DNA of 48,607 bases from NCBI GenBank assembly GCA_004151065.3, contig NWUY0304356472.1, positions 1 through 48,607 of the forward strand. The letters run 5' to 3'. The translations under genes and the position numbers were made by a program. A model generated the notes under the pieces. It was given only the letters and a program-made list of their open reading frames with translations. It had not been told where the DNA came from and did no database searches. This stretch comes from Larix sibirica. Taxonomy: Eukaryota > Streptophyta > Pinopsida > Pinales > Pinaceae. This document shows, piece after piece, positions 42,801 through 48,607 of the stretch. Position 1 is the stretch's first letter; each line of letters starts with the position of its first letter.

Positions 42801-42879
42801 CTGTTTAAAGAGCGAGATACGAAGGGAGGTTTTTTCAAGTATCTTGCCCAATCAATTATGGCCTGGTGGGGATTCTATT
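42801..42879. other. Short spacer
   Basis: Nothing recognised. Confidence 0.4.
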
Positions 42880-44160
42880 TAATCCATAAAGTGAAACGTC
42901 TCCATGGCAATATCCTATATTGACGTCTCGGACTGGGCCTGGACAAGTTAAACGTATCCATGCAAGTTCGGTATAAAGAAACAACATAAAGCAGCAGGTT
43001 TAAATAAAGCAGCTGCTAGTAAAACTTATAGCGACATCATATATTAACACGTAGGGACCATACCAAGTATAGTAACCAATCTGACACGGTAAGTTTAAGA
43101 CAATTAGCCTTACGGGCCTCTTTCTATGGTGATGAATAAACAAGGTGAATCAACATGACTTACAATACGGAACCGCCAGGTTCCTACCTCCGCTGACCTT
43201 TGCTGATACGGAACACCAAGGCGTTCCTACAGTCGACTAGAACACATATAAAAACTTCTTCAATAAAAGGCATTCTTAAAAAATAAGAATATCCATTTTC
43301 TTGTCCCGATGAGGAAAGGCCCTACATATTTCCCATCACAATTAGGTTGTTACTGATGGAAAACGCCGAACGATATAAGTTTTTCAATCTTTTATATGAA
43401 TTATAACGTATATATGGCATTTAAGTCTGTTCCAACTAAACTATACGGATCTTCCGCTTAGAACTAGCTGGAGCTTTCACTATAATGAATCCATTGCGCC
43501 TAGCAGATTGCAGCTACAAATTATAGGCAAGGACGTAGAGATGTTTGTTGTACTTGCCATAGACAGGACTTCTCCATGCGAGTCTAAGGTAAACGTCTTC
43601 ATGCGAGTCGCATAACGGATTAGTTATAGTTTATGTAGACTAGTGGGTCCGAACTATGGGTCCACGGAGAACTTGGCACGAAAACACATCCTGAGCACGA
43701 CGGGGATCGAAAACAGGTCACGTGTCCAGGGGTATCAATTAACAACTGGTGGTCTCACGTCCAACTGGTCACGTACTGGAGCTTCAAGCACAAAGTATAG
43801 GTCATGCGGATTGTGGGAATGGGGTAATTTTAACCTACCAACCTGCATCTGGGGTATAACAACTTGGATATCATACCGGCCATTGAGTATAAATAGATTT
43901 CTTGTTATAATGGAATTATAAAACGTCTATATGGTTAGATCATATAGTAATATGACGTAGGCACCATACCAAGTAGAGTCAGTGGATTCTCTTAGCCCAG
44001 CTCTGGCATCGGCCGGCACCAGGCTTTAATGGATTGACAGCGTCAACTAGCCCGAACTAAGATATATGGCACTACTATGGGTGGACGTCTCCATGCAACA
44101 TAGTATATGAAAACTTATCCATCAATTGAAACCTGCCATAGCGCCAGAACGTAGAGAGCA
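42880..44160 (-). repeat. Family C block, inverted
   Basis: AACGTCTCCATGGCAATATCC, ACGTCTCGGACTGGG, AACGTATCCATGCAAG and CGTCTTCATGCGAGTCG are complements of the words of 9.36-11.83 kb. The right part (43,533-44,060) is the collinear inverted partner of 10,031-10,635. The 92-codon frame at 43,643-43,921 lies in a segment with no counterpart in the partner; I do not recognise it. Confidence 0.7.
43533..44060 (-). repeat. Large inverted duplication, right arm (partner 10,031-10,635)
   Basis: Anchors are 43,533-43,573 (41-nt exact complement of 10,595-10,635) and 43,988-44,022 (complement of 10,075-10,111 with one 2-nt indel). TAGTTGACG and GCTGTC words just beyond (44,036-44,055) match 10,032-10,055. 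The arms are about 33 kb apart in opposite orientation, the geometry that lets recombination invert the segment between them. Confidence 0.75.
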
Positions 44161-44164
44161 TGGC

Positions 44165-44305
44165 CTACCAGCAAGTACCGATAATGCATATACACCTGGA
44201 TTGAGTACCGGCATTGAGTACCATCCATCATTGAGTACAAGCCAACGTAGAGTACCAGCATCATTGAGTACAAGCATCGCCTCTTGTATTGACTAGCGAC
44301 CATCA
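44165..44305 (-). repeat. Family B-like short array, reversed
   Basis: TTGAGTACCGGCA, TTGAGTACCATCCATCA, TTGAGTACAAGCC, GTAGAGTACCAGCATCA and TTGAGTACAAGCATCG give five copies of a 13-28 nt unit. The words match 15,370-15,390 (CAAGTACCAGCATTGA). Confidence 0.65.
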
Positions 44306-44479
44306 GCATAGATTTAAGTATAAAGAAAGCTAAGCATCTACATCAACAGTTGTATATACACCTGGCTTGGTTCCTTGTTGAGTTGAGCCTTGCTTTTATC
44401 CTTACGGACAACGTGGAACCTATACCAGAAGCCTAAACAGGCCCAACAGAAAGAACAATGGTATTGAATCACACACCTT
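44306..44479. other. Spacer
   Basis: No gene or strong repeat seen. Confidence 0.4.
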
Positions 44480-44850
44480 TCTAATATAATTAAACTCTGT
44501 ACTCCCAACGGGTATCTATTACAACTGTGCTCTATTCACGCAACAAGGTTACTCTTTTATCTTTTCTCTGCTCATGGGGAGAGAAGTCTTATTATCTGCT
44601 CATCTGTATCTGCAAATGGGAATCCATATCTGTTCCATACACGCCCAGCTCCCAAATGAATGATTGCCGCTCAAGGGGATCTATTCCACCTGTTATCAAA
44701 TAAACCAGCTGGTACAATAGCTATCTTATGCCAACAGCTAAGTTCCACCTGCTGCAGTTCTCTTATAAACCTGCCCAAACAAACTCAGTAAGACCTTATC
44801 TGCCCACGGGGAGCTATTAAACTTGTTCCCATCAAAAAAAGCTGTTCCCA
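44480..44850 (+). repeat. Degenerate GGGGATCTATTCCACCTGTT array
   Basis: Units ACGGGTATCTATTACAACTG, ATGGGAATCCATATCTGTTCC, AAGGGGATCTATTCCACCTG, CTAAGTTCCACCTGCTGC and CGGGGAGCTATTAAACTTGTT recur at 50-100 nt spacing. There is no open frame. Confidence 0.6.
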
Positions 44851-45230
44851 ATAAGCTAGTCTCGGTTCATTTACATTTACTAAGGAGGCATGGGACTAAA
44901 GAAATAACCTTAGGGCTTGAACCAAATCAAGTAAGAAAGCAAGTCTGGACTCCAGAACAATGCATGGACTAAGAAAGAGAGTTTAAGGCTTATTGACCAA
45001 CTAAGTCATGGACTTCAGCTGCTAATAGTTTAGCTTGTAGTAGAGCTTGTAAGTAGAAGAGCTGTGACAGCAAGCACGGAAACAGCTCATAGTTCTGACT
45101 CGTAGGATTTAAGCTAATAAAGTCGTACTTAGAGCTAGGGCTTGAACTAAGCTTAAGGCTAAGGCAAATGACTCCAAATACTTAAGCTATTAGTAGTAGT
45201 TCTTTCGGAAACAGCTTAAGACGCTGGGAA
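44851..45230 (+). repeat. Purine-rich degenerate array (GGGCTTGAACTAAG)
   Basis: GGGCTTGAACCAA (44,912) and GGGCTTGAACTAA (45,139) bracket a run of GACTAAGAAAG, TAGCTTGTAG, AGAGCTTGTAAG and AACAGCTCATAG words. The repetition is loose. Confidence 0.45.
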
Positions 45231-45821
45231 GCTTTTTGAAAAAGAATGGAAACTGGAAACTAGACCTTCTGATTATTCGCTGACGCTCAGGAAGCACAAC
45301 CAGAATATTATAAAAGTATTCTAAGGTAGCTCCGGACTAATAGGAGGAAAGAGACAAAGTTCAATCTTACGATCGGGCCTTTTTATTGGAACATAATGGA
45401 CATGGTAAGTCTTTAGTGCGAGTACTACGGGGAACCAACTGTAAGCTAGTAGTGACTGCTTAAGGTTTAAACTGGCTTGAATCTATTTAAAAGAATGGAG
45501 ACTTACTTAAAATAACCCTAGAATAAGCTATAAGAAAGGGATTACTATTCTTTTACTTCTCCATTCCTTATTGGAATTAGAAAGAAAGAGGCAATTAGCC
45601 AGAAGCAAAGCTATTATTTGCATTATATATGTATCTTCCTTATTATTGGACAAAGTGACAACTTTTTCTGATACTACTAACATCTCCACGTGCCACATAT
45701 CTACGTTTTAACATGCAATACTCCTTGCAGATATACGTTTAACTTCTCCTTATAGTTCACTCTATTTAGTTAACAGGTGCTAATACAATGGGAATCGCAT
45801 AGGGTTCTCAGTTATAGATAG
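45231..45821. other. Spacer with short family C words
   Basis: CATATCTACGTTTTAACATG and GCAGATATACGTTTAACTTC near 45,698-45,745 are family C words. A possible short hairpin lies near 45,540-45,580. No gene is seen. Confidence 0.5.
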
Positions 45822-46199
45822 ATGTCATTCTTTTATTCATATTTCCAGGATGCCTTTCATTCCCTGGGCGGGGATACTACGCTTTGGCCGGATACTTCTG
45901 GATGCAAAAAGGAAATAATCTTTGATGGCTGGCTGGCAGCAGGATATATATATATTTTTTTTTCCATTGATCGATCAAGGCAGGAACATATGAGCTTTTA
46001 TTATATTAACAAAAACTCTTGCATTTTTGCTTTTTCAGCTAATGAAATCTCTCTTTTTAGCGCAACCTCAATGACTCATCGCGGGTATCTAAATACTTTT
46101 TTTATTACTAAATTCTGGCATCTCATGAGCGGAGCCGCTTGTCCTTCCGAGGGCAAGGATGTTTTTCTATATTTAACAGGATTTATTCTTTCGCTTTGA
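45822..46199 (+). CDS. Open frame of 125 codons, hypothetical
   Basis: The frame runs from ATG at 45,822 to a stop at 46,199. The product is rich in Phe, Ser and Tyr, has no predicted domain that I recognise, and has only short hydrophobic runs (AAGYIYIFF, FLYLTGFILSL). A 16-nt word inside it (46,070-46,085, AATGACTCATCGCGGG) recurs at 47,121, and AGGATGCCTTTC near 45,849 recurs near 46,407, so part of it is local repeat. Chance is the likeliest explanation; frames of this length are expected several times in 48 kb. Confidence 0.08.
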   Translation: MSFFYSYFQDAFHSLGGDTTLWPDTSGCKKEIIFDGWLAAGYIYIFFSIDRSRQEHMSFYYINKNSCIFAFSANEISLFSATSMTHRGYLNTFFITKFWHLMSGAACPSEGKDVFLYLTGFILSL

Positions 46200-46340
46200 G
46201 CTCGGCTTTGATACTTGGTTCGGATACTTCGATCAGCGCAAGCAACAAGTTCGGGTACAAAAGAATATCTTACAAAAACGCCTCATTCGCCCCTTTCAGC
46301 TCATAAAATAGAATCTTGAGCAGGGCCGAGCGGGTCATCG
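46200..46340. other. Spacer with family B words
   Basis: GGCTTTGATACTTGGTTCGGATACTTCG at about 46,203-46,230 contains two family B units. Nothing else is seen. Confidence 0.45.
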
Positions 46341-46530
46341 AGGGCAATAACATTATTTTCTTCTTAATCCAGATTGGCTTTTCATGAAGTTTCTCTACAA
46401 TTGGCAGGATGCCTTTCTTTTGCAATCTACTTTTTGAGGTCGACCCATAGCAGGTAATAATCTAAAATTATTATTTCTCAATAGTGGCATTTCATAAATT
46501 TTCTCTATATTTGGCAGGATGGATTCATAC
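46341..46530 (+). repeat. Degenerate tandem duplication, about 107 bp
   Basis: CATTATTTTCTTCTTAATCC, GGCTTTTCATGAAGTTTCTC and TTGGCAGGATG (46,350-46,411) are echoed by ATTATTATTTCTCAATAG, GGCATTTCATAAATTTTCTC and TTGGCAGGATG (46,468-46,520). Confidence 0.65.
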
Positions 46531-46780
46531 GCTTGCCTGGTAGGGAAGGAAGGGAGTTAGGAACCGCTCCACAAAAAACAGACTGCAGCAATGGCTCGGG
46601 CCCGTAAACTCCCCCCCTCTAGATCCCGCAACTATTCTTGGATCCTAAACAGTATAGAACAGCTTTTTGCAGGGATTCACTTACAGCTTAAGTACGTGGG
46701 ATATCCTTCGACAACTTACAGCATGAGTTTGTTGAGTTATGAATTAACTTATCCCCCATGAGTCCTTGGGAATAAATCGT
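46531..46780. other. Spacer leading into the 34-bp repeat
   Basis: CACTTACAGCTTAAGTACGTGGG near 46,678 and CAACTTACAGCATGAG near 46,710 are weak relatives of the unit that follows. Confidence 0.5.
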
Positions 46781-46848
46781 TTTGATACACTTACAACGTT
46801 AGTCCGTGGGGTTGTTTGATACACTTACAACGTTAGTCCGTGGGGTTG
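46781..46848 (+). repeat. Exact 34-bp tandem duplication
   Basis: The unit beginning TTTGATACACTTACAACG and ending CCGTGGGGTTG occurs at 46,781-46,814 and again, identical, at 46,815-46,848. Perfect identity next to heavily diverged repeats points to a recent slippage or break-repair event. Confidence 0.9.
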
Positions 46849-47440
46849 GTTGATTAGTGGCGTTCACATACCAGGAGACCTCCGGGGTAAACACAAGAGC
46901 TGACCGGTCATGGCCCAGAGCGCGGAATAAAGAAAGAAAAAGAGCATATTTCATATATAATGTAAGCCCTATATATTTATACGGATTACAGGGTTCTATT
47001 TTTGACTAAGCTACAACGTCGGGAGCAAGCACTCAGTAAACTTAATACGGATACCACAAAACACTCTAATTTGACATTATTATAAAAAAATAAATCTTCT
47101 TTTAAGCAGGTCCAGTTGGGAATGACTCATCGCGGGCTCTAAAATGAACTTTTCATTTATAAATATTTACATTTAAGTACGTTTATATAGGCAGAATGCT
47201 CGCATTGGATGGATGGCCGAGGATAATACCACGCTTTGCTGGGAGCCTTCGAATGCTAGAAGCAAGGATTTCAATTCATGGATTGATGGCAGGGAGGCTC
47301 TGGACGGCAGGAGATCTATGTTTACCTATGGGCGGATCGGAGCAGGCGATAATATAGAAAAAGTAGTCGCTTTTCAATTGAAAGAAATTAACCAAAACTA
47401 CCATTTGCCATAATCTCATATATAATGAATGCACCTACTA
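46849..47440. other. Spacer with one small frame
   Basis: AATGACTCATCGCGGG at 47,121-47,136 repeats 46,070-46,085. The 66-codon frame at 47,213-47,413 is hydrophilic and unrecognised. Confidence 0.5.
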
Positions 47441-47929
47441 CTTGGGAAACTCATCCAATTCCTACTTGAGAAGAGTTTAGAAATCAGACTTGGAATCTGC
47501 CCTGGAAAACGCCTTGGGAACAGTTATCAAATAAGCCTTTTGTTACTATGCCTATGACCTCTTGGGTGGCATCCTCGCAAAATCAAACCTTTTTATCTTA
47601 TCCTTTACACCCCTGCTAACTTCACGCTTTGAGCAATACGCCTTACAACGGTCCAATGGACAGTATTAAATCCAGTAGTCAGTTGATACACCCACATTCA
47701 GGTTTGGCGTTTACTCATACCCAACGCTTTGAGCACAACCATTAGAACCTTTCAACCAGGCAGGAAGCACACACCAACGGATCTTTAGTCTCGGGATAGC
47801 TCGAGTCGAGAATACTTCAGTACTTCGCTCCGCCCCCAGGCTATAAGCAAAATGCCCCGGGGTCCCCCGTCTTCGTTTCCCTGATAGTACTTTACGGAGG
47901 ATACACCTTCCACACTCTTCTCTATTAGC
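47441..47929. other. Spacer with 100-bp echo
   Basis: ACGCTTTGAGCA occurs near 47,623 and 47,723, about 100 bp apart, each after TTTAC and ACTCATACCC/ACCCCTGCT words. GAGAATACTTCAGTACTTCG near 47,808 resembles 37,053. No gene is seen. Confidence 0.5.
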
Positions 47930-48240
47930 TTTATGGTCTTACTTCCTACCGAGCCTGCTACTTACTCGTTACAATAACCCCCCCACTTAAAATGGATAGT
48001 AGATTGGATAGAGAAACAATCTTGTCTGGTCAGGTATACGAAGGAGGTACCGGTCATAGGGGCTGGTCTTATCTGGTCAGGTCTCCTCTTGGATGATACG
48101 GGCAGGACTGGTCTATCAGGGCTAGTCTCATCTGGGCGGGTATAGATACTATCCAGTGAGGACTGGTCAGGTACGGCTATCTAGGCAAGGCTTATAATAG
48201 TCTTATACAATGAGAGCTGGTCAGTTAGGACCATTAAATC
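47930..48240 (+). repeat. Dispersed repeat, CTGGTCAGG type, right copy, with tandem expansion
   Basis: TTAGCTTTATGGT, TTACTTCCTACC, GAGCCTGCTAC, TTACA, ACCCCCCCACTTA and GGATAGT match 38,290-38,505 in order. From 48,022 CTGGTCAGG, CTGGTCTTATCTGGTCAGG, GGACTGGTCTATCAGGGC and GGACTGGTCAGGTAC form a 15-35 nt degenerate array. Confidence 0.65.
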
Positions 48241-48276
48241 ATAGCTAGCCCAATTCTACTAAAAGGAATATTTTCA

Positions 48277-48366
48277 GGATCGAGGGCAGTGTCTCCATCT
48301 GTCCAGGTCCGTTCAGTGGGAACACGTCATTCATTCCTGGGAGGTTTGTAAGGTTAATCACTGCAC
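48277..48366 (+). repeat. Dispersed repeat, right copy (partner 3,545-3,634)
   Basis: ATCGAGGGCAGTGTCTCC, CAGGTCCGTTCA, AACACGTCAT and TTGTAAGG match the left copy in order and orientation. Confidence 0.7.
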
Positions 48367-48607
48367 CCACCTCTTTCATTTATTGGACCACCCCGCTCTT
48401 ATTAATATGTGGGCAATCAATCAAATCCAATCACTCACTCCTAATTGTTAGTGCACCCACCTCACACGAGTTCACTTCTGCCACTTCACTTTAACTTCTA
48501 CTTCCATTTCCGCTCTGTCTATTCTTGTTCACTAATTGAAGTCTGTATCATGTTCAGCATCCTGGGATTGTTCCAGGATAGTGGGGGTAACGGGGGACCC
48601 TTGTTCA
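48367..48607. other. Spacer with family I words
   Basis: CAATCAATCAAATC (48,414) recurs near 1,351. GTTCACTTCTGCCACTTCAC and CTTCCATTTCCGC resemble 13.0-13.3 kb. TCCTGGGATTGTTCCAGGATAG at the end contains a short inverted pair (CCTGG/CCAGG). The window ends in spacer. Confidence 0.5.

Noticed and set aside
1-48607. CRISPR array, prophage or bacterial operon
   Set aside because: No regularly spaced identical repeats with unique spacers, no long tandem co-directional genes and no ribosome-binding pattern; repeats are degenerate and irregular.

Overview
This 48.6 kb window looks like intergenic DNA from a large land-plant mitochondrial genome. A gymnosperm, or another lineage with a greatly expanded mitogenome, is my best guess, but that is inference. 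Base composition is close to 43-45% GC by eye. Open frames are short and unrelated to each other. I see no operon structure, ribosomal RNA, tRNA, group II intron domain V or recognisable exon of a respiratory, ribosomal or maturase gene on either strand. The texture fits plant mitochondrial spacer: short purine or pyrimidine clauses, many 10-40 nt phrases repeated at a distance, and mild microsatellites. No sequence names the species, and a nuclear copy of mitochondrial DNA cannot be excluded.

Most of what can be annotated is repetitive. The window is a patchwork of about fifteen families of degenerate, locally tandem sequence, several recurring in dispersed arrays on both strands. The most striking is called family A here. 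Its copies lie at 13.32-13.74 kb (minus), 24.04-24.47 kb (plus) running into 24.47-24.73 kb (minus), 28.35-29.68 kb (plus), 33.37-33.74 kb and 33.92-34.13 kb (plus), and 41.28-41.69 kb (plus) running into 41.69-41.75 kb (minus). Read in one frame it gives long Gly/Asn/Ala/Ser/Thr/Asp/Pro-rich protein-like sequence, with motifs such as NAPSTADGN, NDPGN and NEAAGAA, broken by a few stops and frameshifts. Family B (GGGCTACT/TTGGATACT words) lies at 1.75-2.3, 9.1-9.25, 15.3-15.56, 19.0-19.5, 20.3, 26.4-26.5 and 44.2 kb. Family C (GCCATAGAGACGT, CATATCTACGTTT words) fills 9.36-11.83 kb and recurs at 30.9-31.26, 36.17-36.9, 39.28-39.55 and 45.7 kb. It appears inverted at 42.9-44.16 kb, where two segments are collinear with 10.03-10.64 kb in reverse.

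Layout: 0-9 kb is mostly unique spacer with small degenerate arrays. Next comes the family C block with a 48-nt perfectly alternating pyrimidine-purine tract (10,955-11,002), then an AT-richer unfamiliar stretch (11.9-13 kb). From 13 to 30 kb there is spacer with family A, B and other arrays. From 30 to 42 kb more family A and C copies occur, with the longest open frame (35,084-35,608, minus, 174 codons, hydrophobic N-terminus, unrecognised) and a GC-rich patch (40,541-40,870). The last part, 42-48.6 kb, holds the inverted family C block, several tandem duplications (including an exact 34-bp one at 46,781-46,848) and diverged copies of segments found near 3.5 kb and 38.3-38.7 kb.

I find no genes that work together. 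The biology visible here is repeat birth, dispersal and decay. The family A reading frame is the most plausible undescribed element. All coordinates of degenerate arrays are approximate; those of exact repeats were counted by hand.
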